The notes beneath the pieces are model-generated. The model saw nothing but the letters and a program-made list of their open reading frames with translations. It was not told where the DNA came from and searched no databases. Positions 13,227-24,000 of a DNA stretch of 64,000 bases are shown here, one piece after another (the first letter of the stretch is position 1; every line of letters starts with the position of its first letter). A program made the translations under genes and the position numbers. The stretch comes from Homarus americanus (Eukaryota; Arthropoda; Malacostraca; Decapoda; Nephropidae), in the NCBI RefSeq assembly GCF_018991925.1, contig NW_024726342.1, positions 1 to 64,000 on the forward strand. Reading direction: 5' to 3'.

Positions 13227-16200
13227 TCATAGGTGTATCTGGGAGGCCAGAGGTGTACCTGGGAGGTCAGGTAACTGGATGTCAGGGGTGTAACCTGGGA
13301 GGTCGGAGGTGCACCTGGGAGGTCAGAGGCATACCTGGGAGAGCATCAGGATACCTGGGATTGTCAGAGGTGTACCTGGGAGTGTCAGATGTGTACCTGG
13401 AGTGTCAGAGGAGCACCTGGGAGGTCAGAGGTGTACCTGGGAGGTCAGAGGTGTACCTGAGAGTGTCAGGGTGCACGGGAGTGTCAGAGGTACCTGGGAG
13501 CGTCAGGGTGTACCTGGGAGTGTCAGGGGTGTACCTGGGAGTGCTCTGAGGTGTACCTGGGAGGTGCTGGGGAGGAGTACCTGGGAATGTCAAAGGTGTA
13601 TCTGGGAGTGTCTGAAATGCCTGGGAGGTCAGAGGCACCCGGGAGGGCAGAGGTACCTGGGAGTGTCTGGGAGATGCATACCAGGAGTGCCTGAGGTGTA
13701 CCTGGAGTGTCTGAGGTTTACCTGGGAGTGTCTGAGGTACCTGGGAGGCCTGAGGTGTACCTGGGAGTGTCAGAGGTGTACCTGGGAGCATCAGAGGTGT
13801 ACCAGAGTGCAGTGGACTACCTGGGAGGCCAGAGGTGTACCTGGGAGCAAGTCAGAGGCTGACCTGAGGTCAGAGGTGCACCTGGGAGTGGCAGAGGTGC
13901 ACCTGGGATTGTCAGAGACAAACCTGGGAGTGCTCTGGGGTGTACCTGGGAGTGTCTGAGGTTTACCTGGGAGTGTCTGAGGTACCTGTGAGTGTCTGAG
14001 GTGTACCTGGGAGGCTGAGAGGTGTACCTGCAGGACAGAGGTGTACCAGGAGCAGGCTGACTACCTGGGAGTGCCTGAGGTACTGGGAGTGTCAGAGGTG
14101 TACCTGGGAGTGCCTGGAGGCACGGAGGCCTGAGGCACGGGAGCAGTGGAGGCCTGGGAGCACAAAGTGTACCTGGGAGTACCGGAGGTGTGCCTGGGAA
14201 TATTGGAGGTACTGGGAGTGCCAGAGGTGCACCAGGAATGTCAGGAGGCCTGGGAGTGCTGGGGAGGATTTCTGGGAGTGTCAGAGGTGCCTGGGAGGAG
14301 GTGTACCTGGGAGTGTCAGAGGTGTACCTGGGAGGTGAGAACTGTACCTGGGAGTGTCAGAGATGTACCTGGGAGTGTCAAGGTGTACCTGCGAGTGTCA
14401 GAGGTGTACCTGCCAATGTCAGAGAGGTGTACCTGGAGGTGTCAGAGGTGTACCTGGGAATGCCAGAGGTGTACCTGGGAGGTCGGAACGGGAGTGTCAG
14501 AGGTACCAGGGAATGTCAGTGAGTAACGGGAGTGCTGGGAGGAGTCTGGGAGTGTCAGAGGTGTACCTGGGAGGCTGGGGAGGTACCTGGGAGTGTCAGA
14601 GGTGTACCTGGGAGGTGAGAACTGCACCTGGGAGTGCTGAGAGGTTTACCTGGGAGCGCCGGAGGTACCTGGGAGAGCCGGAGGTGTACCTGGGAGGCCA
14701 GGAGGTGTACCTGGGAGCAGCCGTGGTACCTGGGAGTGTCTGAGGTGCACCTGGGAGTGTGGAGTGTACCTGGGAGGTCAGGGGTGTAGCAGGAGGCAGG
14801 GGAGGTGTACCAGTTAGTGTCAAAGGTGTACCTGGGAGGTCAAGGTACCTGGGAGGTCAGGAGGTGTACCTGGTAGTGTGAGTGGTGTACCTCGGAGTGT
14901 ACCTGGTAGTGTGAGTGGTACCTGGGAGTGCCTGAGGTGTATCTGGGAGTGTCTGAGGTCATCTGGGAGGCCAGAGGAGAACCAGGAGCAAGAGGTGCAC
15001 CAGAGGTAAGATACAGTTAGTGTCAGAGTGTACCTGGGAGTGTCAGTACCAGGAGTGCTGAGGAGCACGTGGGAGTAAGTCATGTACCTGGGAGTGTCGG
15101 ATGTACCTGGGAGTATCAGAGGTGTACCAGGGAGTGTTGAGAGGTGTACCTGGGAGTGTCAGAAGTGTACCTGGGACTATCGGGGTGTACCTGGGAGTAT
15201 CGGGAGGTGTACCTGGGATGTAGAGGTGAACAAGGAGTGCTGAGGAGCACCTGGGAGTCAGGAGGTGTACCTGGGACTATCGGAGTGTACCTGGGAGCAC
15301 GGAGGTGTACTGGGAGCAAGTCAGAGGTACCTGGGAGCATCATAGGTGTATCTGGGAGAGCAAGCCAGGTGTACCTGGCGTGTTGGGGTGTAACTGGGAG
15401 TGTCAGGGTGTAACTGGGAGAGTCAGGGTGTAACTGGGAGTGTCGGAGGTGTACCTGGGAGTGTCAGAGGCATACCTGGGAGCATCAGAGGTGTACCTGG
15501 GATTGTCAGAGGTGTACCTGGAAGTGTCAGAGGTGTTCCTGAGAGTGCCAGAGTTGTACTGGGAGTGTCAGAGGTGCACCAGGGAGGCCGATGGTACCTG
15601 GGAGGCTCAGGGTTTACCTGGGAGTGCTCAGAGGTGTACCTGGAAGTATCAGAGGTGTACCTGGAATGTCAGAGGTGTACCTGGGAGACAGAGGTGTACC
15701 TAGGAGAGTCAGATGTGTACCTGGTAGTGTCAGGGGGTGTACCTGGGAGTGTCAGAGGTGCACCTGGGAGGTCATGTGTACCTGGGAGGTCAGAGACACC
15801 CTGGGAGGTCTGAGGTGTGGAGTGTCTGAGGTGTACCTGGGAAGTGTCTGGAGGTGTACCTGGGAGTGCAGAGGTTTACCTGAAGTGTCAGAGGTGTACC
15901 TGGGAGGTGGGGTGGTGTACCTGGGAGGCTCAGAGATGTACCTGGGAGTGTCTGAGGTGTACCTGGGAGTGTCTGAGGTGTACCTGGAGAGTGTCTGAGG
16001 TGTACCTGGGAGTGTCAGAGGTTTACCTGGGAGTGTCAGGAGGTGTGACCTGGAGTGTCAGAGGTGGCCTGGGATTGTCAGAGGTGTACTCAGTGTTGAG
16101 GCACCTGGAGTGTCAGGGGTGTACCTGGGAGGCCAGAGGTGTACCTGGAATGTCAGACAACCTGGAGTGTCATGGTTGTACTGGGATGCTCAGGCACCTA

Positions 16201-18950
16201 GGAGGTCAGATGCACCTGGGAGTGTCAGGGGTGTACCTGGGAGTGCCGGGGAGGTACCTGGAGGCCAGAGGTGCACCTGGGAGTGTCAGGGGTGTACCTG
16301 GGAGGTCAGAGGTGCACCTGGGAGGTCAGGGTGTACCTGGGAGTGTCAGAGATGTACCTGGGAGTGTCTGAGGTGTACCTGGGAGTGTCTGGAGGTTTAC
16401 CTGGGAGTGTCTGAGCCACCTGGGAGTGCTGAGGTACCTGGAGTGTCAGAGGTGTACCTGGGAGATCAGGTGTACCAGGGAGTGTCAGTGACTACCTGGG
16501 AGTGTCTGGAGGTACCTGGGAGGTCAGAGGTGTACCTGGGAGTGTCTGAGGTGACCTGGGAGTGTCAGAGGTTTACCTGGGAGGTAGAAGTGTATCTGGG
16601 AGTGGCAAAGGTACCTGGGAGCAGAGATGTACCTGGGAGTGTCTGAGGTGCAACTGGGAGGTCTGAGGTGTACCTGGGAGTGTCTGAGGTTTACCGGGAG
16701 TGTCTGAGGCACCTGGGAGTGTCTGAGGTACCTGGGAGCGTCTGAGGTGTACCTGGGAGGTCAGATGTGTACCTGGGAGTATCAGAGGTGTACCAGGGAG
16801 TGTCAGTGGACTACCTGGGAGTGTCTGAGGTACCTGGGGGTGTCAGAGGTACCTGGGAGAGGTTAGAGGTGTACCTGGGAGGCCGGGTGAGCACCTGGGA
16901 GGCCGTCAGAGGGGTACCTGGGAGGGTCTGAGGTGCACCTGGGAGCAACAAGGAGTACCTGGGAGGTCAGAGGAGCCTGGGAGTGGAGGTGGTACCTGGA
17001 GTGTCAGAGGTGTACCTGGGAGTGTCAGAGGTGTACCTGGGAGTGTCAGAGGTACCTGGGAGTGTCGGAGGTGTACCTGGGAGAGTCGGGAGGTGTACCT
17101 GGGAGTGTCAGAGGTGTGCACTGGGAGGCTGCGGTGGTACCTGGGAGGTCTGAGGTGTACCTGGGAGTGTCAGATGTGTACCTGGGAGAAGTCAGGGGTG
17201 TAGCAGGAGCACAGGAGGTGTACCAGTTAGGTGAAAGGTGTACCTGGGAGGTCAAAGGAGCCTGGGAGCACAGAGGTGTACCTGGTAGTGTGAGTGGTGT
17301 AGCTGGGAGTGTCAGAGGTACCTGGTAGTGTGAGTGGTGTAGCTGGGAGTGTCAGAGGTGTACCTGGTAGTGTGAGTGGTGTATCTGGGAGTGTCTGAGG
17401 TATCTGGGAGGTCAGAGGAGAACCAGGAGCGTAACAGGTGTACCTGGGAGTGCCAGAGGTTTAAGTGCCAGAGGTGTACCTGGGAGTGTCAGAGGTGTAC
17501 CTGGGAGTGCAGAGGTACCAGGAGGCCAGAGGAGTACCGGGGAGGTTGAAGGGGTACCTGGGAGTGTCGGATGGTACCTGGGAGTATCAGAGGGCCAGGG
17601 CAAGCTTGAGGTGTACCTGGGAGTGTAGAAGTGCACGGGACTATCGGAGGTACCGGGGTGTATCTGAGGTGTACCTGGGAGTGTCAGAGGTGCACCTGGG
17701 AGCATCAGAGGTGTATCTGGGAGTGTCGGAGGTGCACCTGGGAGGCCAGAGGTGTACCTGGGAGCATCAGAGGTACCTGGGAGTGTCAGTGGTGTACCTG
17801 GGAGTGTCAGAGGTGTACCTGGGAGTGTCATGGTGTACCAGGAGGTCTGAGTACCTGGGAGTGTCAGGTGGAGTACCTGGGAGGCCAGAGGTAAACCTGG
17901 GAGGTCAGGGGCACGGGAGTGTCTGAGGTGTACCTGGGAGGTCAGGTGTACCTGGGAGGTCAGGGGTGTACCAGGGAGTGTCAGTGGAGCACCTGGGAGG
18001 CCGGAGGTACCTGGGAGTGTCGGAGGTGTACCTGGGAGGCCGGATGTGTACCTGGGAGGTCAGAGGTGTAGCAGGAGGTTAGGAGGTGTACCTGGGAGGT
18101 GAGAGGTGAATGGGAGGTCAGAGGAGCACCTGAGTGTCAGAGGTGTACCTGGGACTATCAGGAGGTGTACCTGGGAGCATCGGAGGTGTACCTGGGAGGT
18201 CAGGGGTGTACCTGGGAGGTCAGGGGTAACTGGGAGGGTGTAACTGGGAGGCCGGAGGTACCTGGGAGGCCAGAGGCATACCGGAGTATCAGAGGTGTAC
18301 CTGGGATTGTCAGAGGTACCTGGAAGAGTCAGAGGTGTTCCTGAGAGTGTCAGAGAGGTACCTGGGATTGTCAGAGGTGTACCAGGATTGTCAGATGTGT
18401 ACCTGGGAGTGTCAGAGGAGCACCTGGGAGTGTCAGTGGTGTACCTGGGAGTGTCAGTGGTGTACCGAGTGTCAGGTGTACCTGGGAGGTCAGGTGTACC
18501 TGGAGTGTCAAAAGTGTACCTGGGAGTATCGGAGGTGTGCCTGGGAATATCGGAGGGTGTATCTGGGAGCCAGAGGTGTACCTGGGAGTGTCGGAGGTGT
18601 ACCTGAAGTGTCACAGGTGTACCTGGGAGGTCAGAGGTGTACCTGCCAATGTCAGAGGTGTACCTGGAGGTGTCAGAGGTGTACCTGGGAATGTCAGAGG
18701 TGTACCTGGGAGTGTCGGAGGTGTAGCAGGGAGTAGAGGTGTACCAGTTAGTGTCAGAGGTGTACCTGGGAGTGTCCAGAGCAAGGAGTGCCTGGGAGGC
18801 ACCTGGTAGTGTGAGTGGTGTACCTGGGAGCTCAGAGGTGTGCACCTGGTGTGAGTGGTGTACCTGGGAGGCCAGAGGTGTACCTGGTAGTGTGAGTGGT
18901 ACCTGGGAGGTCAGGAGGTGTACCTGGTAGTGTGAGTGGTGTACCTGGGA
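12390..18950 (+). repeat. Scattered clusters of a TGGTAGTGTGAGTGG monomer subfamily
   Basis: A distinct unit reads CCTGGTAGTGTGAGTGG in place of CCTGGGAGTGTCAGAGG. It occurs in small clusters at 12390-12490 (with TGGTGGTGTGAG and TGGTTGTGTGAG forms), 14869-14920, 17281-17380 and 18801-18945, and I did not notice it as a cluster elsewhere. Cluster starts are about 2.48, 2.41 and 1.52 kb apart, roughly in step with the local higher-order spacing. In the last two clusters it alternates with ordinary units, suggesting a dimer that amplified locally. Confidence 0.7.
13227..15339 (+). repeat. Higher-order block in domain 1, copy L2 (shorter)
   Basis: This block is bounded by ATCATAGG at 13227 and 15340, 2,113 bp apart. 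The GAGGCATACC anchor (13329 and 15470) gives 2,141 bp. Relative to L1 the copy is about 0.8 kb shorter, as expected from deletion of a run of monomers by unequal exchange. The next GAGGCATACC-like anchor, near 18276 and slightly altered, is 2,806 bp further on, so the spacing returns close to that of L1. Confidence 0.55.
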
Positions 18951-19850
18951 GTGTCAGAGGTGTACCTGGGAGTGTCAGGTGTACCTGGGAGGTCAGGAGG
19001 TGTATCTGGGAGTGTCAGAGGAGAACCAGGGAGTGTAAGAGGTGTACCTGGGAGGTCAGAGGTACCAGTTAGTGTCAGAGGTGTACCTGGGAGTGCCAGG
19101 GAGTCAGGGAGTCAGGAGGAGTACCTGGGAGGCCAGCAGTACCTGAGGAATGGATGTACCTGGGAGTATCAGAGGTGTACCAGGGAGCAGAGGTACCTGG
19201 GAGTGTCGAAGTGTACCTGGGACTATCGGAGGTGTACCTGGGTGTATCGGAGGTACCTGGGAGTGTCAGAGGTGTACCTGGGAGCATCAGAGTGTATCTG
19301 GGAGAGTCAGGGGTGTACCTGGGAGCAACAGGGTGTAACTGGGATCGGAGGTGAAACTGGGAGCAGTCAGAGGTGTAACTGGGAGCATCAGAGGTGTACT
19401 GGGAGTGTCAGAGGTAACTGGGAGTATCAGAGGTGTACCTGGGAGGCTGGGTGGTACCTGGGAGTGTCAGAGGTGCACCTGGGAGTGTCAGAGGTGTTCC
19501 TGAGAGTGTCAGAGGTGTACCTGGGAGTGTCAGAGTTGTACCAGAAGTCAGGGTGTACCTGGGAGTGTCAGGTGTAACTGGGAGTCCGGAGGTAAGGGAG
19601 TGTCAGAGGTGTACCTGGGAGTGTCAGAGGTTTACCCTGGGAGTGTCAGAGGTGTACCTGGGAGAAGTCAGGGGGAGACCCAGAGGTGTACCTGCACGGG
19701 AGGTGTATCTGGGAGCAACAGAGGTGTACCTGGGAGTGTCTGCGGTACCTGGGAGCAAGCTGAGGTGGGAGGCCAGAGGTAAAGCCTGGGGAGTGTCTGG
19801 AGGGGCCTAGGAGGTTGAGGAGGCAATTTGGAAAGAGGCACGGGAGCACG

Positions 19851-22800
19851 GGAGGTGGCCTGGGAGTGCTGTGAGGTGTACCTGGGAGTATCAGAGGTAC
19901 CTGGGAGTGCTGGGTAAAAATTTGGGAGTGTTAGGTGTAACTGGAAGACGGAGGTGTAACTGGGAGTGTCAGGAGGTACCTGGGAATGTCAGAGGTACCT
20001 GGGAGGTCAGAGGAGCAAATTGGAGCAGCTAGGGAGCATCTGGGAGGCTCAGGGTGTACCTGGGAGGACAGAGGTGCACCTGGGAGTAAGAGGCGGTACC
20101 AGGGGAGGAGGTGTACCTTGGAGTGTCGGGAGGTGACCTGGGAGGACTGAGGAGTACCTGGGGAGTGGAGTGTTGTACCTGGGAGGCCAGGTGTGTACCA
20201 GGGAGGCCAGAGGTGTACTTGGAGGTCACAGGTGTACCTGGGAGTGTCAGAGGTGTGTACTCAGAGTGTCAGAGGTGAAACCAGGAGGTCAGAAGAGTAC
20301 TTGGAGCAAGCCAGAGGAACCTGGGAGTATCAGAGGTGTACCTGGGAGCCAGAGGTGTCTTGGAGTGTCGGAGGTGTCTGGAGAGTGTCAGGCGGTACCT
20401 GGGAGTGTTGGAGGTACCTGGGAGGCCGGACAGTACCTGGGAGTGCAAGGCACCTAGGGAGTGTCAGGCGAGAGCAGCCCTGGGAGTGTCAGGGGGAGTA
20501 CCCGGGGAGCATCAGAAGTGTACTTGGGAGCACAGGGGTGTGCCCAGAGAGGTCAGCTGACACCTGGGGAGGTCAGGGGTGTACCTGGGAGTGTTGGGAG
20601 GTGTGCACCTGAGTGTCGTGGAGGTTCACCTGGGGAGCAAGTCAGGGGGTGTACCTGGGAGGCCAGAGGTGTACCTGGGAGTGTCAGGAGGTGTACCTGG
20701 GAGTGTCAGAGGTGTACCTGGGAGCATCAGTGAGTTCTGGAGAGTGTCAGGGGTGTAATCGGGAGTGTCAGAGGTGTACCTGGGAGTGTCTGAGGCACCT
20801 GGGAGTGTCTGAGGTACCTGGAGTGTCAGAGGAGCAGTCTAGGGAGTGTAAGAGGTAAAATTTCAGAGGCCGGGGAGGTACCAGGAGTATCAGAGAAGTA
20901 TCTGGAAGTAAGTCAGATGTACCAGGAGGCTGGGAGAGTACCTGGGAGGATGAGGTGTACCTGGGAGTGTCTGAGGCACTCTGGGAGTGGCGAGGTGTAC
21001 CTGGGAGGTCAGGTGTGTACCAGGGAGGTCAGGGAGCACCTTTGGAGTGACAGAGGTTTACCTGTGAGTGTCAGAGATGCACCTGGGAGTGTCAGAGGTG
21101 TACCTTGGAGTGTCTAAGGTAAAAATCTGGGAGTGTCTGGAGGTGTACCTGGGAGTGTCAGGGGTGTACCTGAGTGTCAGGGTAACTGGAAGCAACTGGA
21201 GGTGTAACTGGGAGTGTCAAGGTGTACCTGGGAGTGTTGGGAGGTGTACCTGGAGTGTCAGAAGTGTGCCTGGGAGCAATTGGAGGTGTGGCCAGAGTTC
21301 CTGAGGTGTGGGCCTGGGAATGGGGAGCAACCAGAAGTGCAAGATGTGTACTGGGAGGTTGGGTGGTACCTGGGAGTGTCAGAGGTGTACCCAGAAGTGT
21401 CAGAGGTAATGGAGTGTCTGAGGTACCAGGAGTAAACAGAGGTACCTGAGAGGTCAGAGGCGTACTGGGAGTGTCAGATGTGCAACTGGAGGCCAGAGGT
21501 GCACCAGGGAGGCCTGAGGTGTACCTGGAGCAACAGAGGTGCAACCTGGGGAGTGTCTGATGTGTACCTGGAGCAAGCCGGAGGTACCTGGCAGTGTCGC
21601 AGGCATGCATTCCAGGAGTGTCAGACAGTTCCTGGAGTGTCAGTGGAGTGCCTGTATCAGAAGTGTACCTGGGAGGTTGGGGGTGCAACCCAGAGTGTCA
21701 TGAGTACTCTGGAGGCCAGGGGTGTACCTGGGAGGTTGGAGGTGTACCTGGGAGGCCGGAGGTGTACCTGGGAGCAAGCCAGGAGGTGTACCTGGGAGTG
21801 TCAGGAAAGTACCTGGGAGTGTCAGGAGGTGTACCTGGGAGGCTCAGTGAGCCCTGAGAGTGTTAGGTGCATTTTGGGAGTGTCAGAGGTGTACCTGTGA
21901 GGTCAGAGTGTGCACCAGGAGTATCAGAGAAGCATTCATGTCGAGATGTAACCAGGGAGTGTTAGAGGAGCACCTGGGAGTGTCAGAGGTGTACCCAAGT
22001 GTCTGAGGTGTACCTGGGAGTGTATGAGGTACCTGGGAGTGTCAGGTGTACCAGGGAGTGTCAGGAAAGTACCTGGGAGGACATAGGTTATCTGTGAGTG
22101 TCAGAGATGCACCTGGAGTGTCAGAGTTGTACCGGAGTGCTCCATGTGTACCTGGGAGTGTCTGGAGGTGTACCTGGGAGTGTTGGGGGTGTACCTGGGA
22201 GTGTTGGGTGTAACTGGAAGCAACTGAGGTGTGTAACTGGGAGTGTCAGGAGGTGTGTGCTCTGGGAATGCCAGAGGTGTACCTGGAGTGTTGGGGTGGG
22301 AGTACCTGGGAGTGTCAGAGAGGCCTGGGAGTGTCAAGGGTGTACCTGGGAATGTCATAGGTGTGGCCTGGGAGTGTCAGGAGTGTGCTCTGGGAGTGTT
22401 CAGGTGTACCTGGGAGTGCCTGAGGTAAAAATTTGGAATGTTGGGGAGAACCAGGAAGTGCAAGATGTGTACCTGGGAGGTTCGCGGGTACCTGGGAGTG
22501 TCATGGTGTGCACGAGGGGAGTTTCAGAGAGTACCTAGAAGTGTCAGGGAGGTGTACCTGGGAATGTCAGGTGTACCTGTCAGCAGGAGGTTCACCTGGG
22601 GAGTGCCGGAGATGTACCTGGGAGGTCGGAGGCGTACCTGGGAGGCCAGAGGTGTACCTGAGAGGCCAGAGGTGTACTCTGGAGTGTCAGGGGAGGTGTA
22701 CCTGGAGTGCTTGTGAGGTGTACCAGGGAGTGTCAGAGGTACCTGGGTGTGCTGGGAGAAACTAGGAGTGTCAGGAGGAGTACCTGGGAGTGTCAGGAGG

Positions 22801-24000
22801 TGTACTGGGGAGCATTTCAGAAGAGTACTCTGGAGTGCCAGGGGTGTACCTGGGAGCAAGCCAGAGGTGTACCTGGGAGTGTCAGAGGTGTACCTGGGAG
22901 TGCCTGAGGTGTACCTGGAGGTTCGAGGCATACCTGAGTGTTGAAGAACCAGGAAGTGTAAGAGGTACCGGGTGTGTCACAAAATCTGGGAGTGTCAGAG
23001 GAGTACCTAGGAGCAGCAGTGGTGCACCCGGCGTGTCAGAGGTGTACCAAGTGTCAGAGGTGTACCTGGGAGCACGTGGAGGTTTACCTGGGAGTGTCAG
23101 GAGATGTAACTGGGAGGTCGGAGAAATACCCGGGGAGGTCAGGAGCAGTACCTGGGAGGCTGGGGGTGAGTACCTGGGAGCAGTCAGAAGTGTACCTGGG
23201 AATGCTGGGGTGTACCAGAGAGAGCGTCAGAGGAGCACCTGGGAGGTTGGGGTGTACCTGGGAGGCGGAGGTGTACCTGGGAGTGTCGGAGGTGTACCTG
23301 GGAGGCGTTCTGAGGTGTACCTGGGAGTGTTAGAGGTGTACCTGGGAGTGTCAGAGGTGCACCTGGGAGGTCAGGAGGTGGCACCTGGGAGTATTAGGAG
23401 TTCCTGGAGTGTCAAAGGTGCACCTGGAGTGTCAGGGGTACCAGGGAGTGTCTGAGGAGCACCTGGGAGGTCATGGTGCACCTGGGAGTCTCTGGAGGTG
23501 CACCTGGGAGCTGCCGAGGTGTACCTGGGAGCGTCGGGGAGGTGGCACCTGGGAGTGTGTGAGGCATACCTGGGAGACACAGAGGTGTACCTGGGCGTAT
23601 CGGAGGTGTACCTGGAGTGTCAGGAGGTACCTGGGAGTGTCACAGTACCTGGGAGTGTCAGAGGTGAACCTGGGAGCAAGCTTGGGTGTACTCTGGAGTG
23701 TCTCTCAGGTGTACCTAGGAGTGTCTGAGGCAAACGTGCGAAAGTAAGCCGTAGTGCACCAGCGTAGTGTCAGAGGAGTATCTGGGAGTGTGAGAGGTGT
23801 ACCTGGGAGGTGTACTGGGAGTGCAAGCCTGAAGTGTACCTAAGCCAGAGATGTACCTGGCGGTGGAGTGGACAGAGGTGTACCTGGGAGTGTCAGAGGT
23901 ATACCTGGGAGAGGCTGAGGCACTGGAATGTCAGAGGTGCACCTGAGAGTGTCGGAGGTGTACCTGGGAGGTCGGAGGTGCACTCCGGGAGTGTCTAACC
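19851..24000 (+). repeat. Domain 2: degenerate section with short A-rich interruptions
   Basis: Units here are the least regular in the window and are often out of 21-bp register. Short A-rich insertions not found in the consensus recur: GGTAAAAATTTGGG near 19914 and 22434, GGTAAAATTTC near 20857 and GGTAAAAATCTGGG near 21117. GAAGCAACTG, AACCAGGAAGTGC and GAGCAAGC variants are also concentrated here. The bases around 23725-23768 (with CGTGCGAAAGTAAGCC) match the monomer worst of any place I read, but the gap is under 50 bp and carries no recognisable element. Nothing here suggests a gene or transposon. I read it as an old, less homogenised part of the array. Confidence 0.65.
21060..23100 (+). 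repeat. Local duplication with ~1.03-1.12 kb offset
   Basis: Rare variants recur in the same order at a nearly fixed distance. TGTGAGTGTCAGAGATGC lies near 21063 and 22093 (offset 1,030 bp). GTAACTGGAAGCAACTG lies near 21182 and 22209 (about 1,027 bp). GTGCAAGATGTGTAC follows an AACCAG unit near 21338 and 22459 (about 1,121 bp). The first two offsets agree within a few bases and the third is larger by about four to five monomers, as expected if units were gained inside the second copy or lost from the first. The block is about 49 monomers long; its outer limits are approximate. Confidence 0.75.

Larger units (their letters stand above)
1..19850 (+). repeat. Domain 1: mixed 19/20/21-bp units with ATCATAGG and CTATCGG variants
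   Basis: This section mixes full 21-bp units with many 20-bp units (GGGAGGTCAG or GGGAGGCCAG, one T lost) and 19-bp units (AGAGGTACCTGGG, a GT lost). It has a private set of marker variants. ATCATAGG lies near 105, 618, 969, 1573, 2642, 6487, 7033, 10321, 13227 and 15340. GGGACTATCGG lies near 43, 546, 885, 2576, 5925, 8035, 8875, 12722, 15172 and 19216. GTAACTGGGAG units usually follow the ATCATAGG units. The order CTATCGG, ATCATAGG, GTAACTGGG, GAGGCATACC recurs several times, so the section is made of diverged copies of a larger block. The right limit is approximate and is set where these markers stop and A-rich interruptions begin. Confidence 0.75.

Noticed and set aside
19900..22450. Retroelement remnant suggested by GGTAAAAATTTGGG tracts
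   Set aside because: The A-rich parts are only 5-8 bases long, lie inside otherwise ordinary monomers and have no target-site duplication or neighbouring unique sequence.
23725..23768. Insertion of unique DNA
   Set aside because: Too short to classify, and flanked directly by normal units; it may be two mutated monomers.
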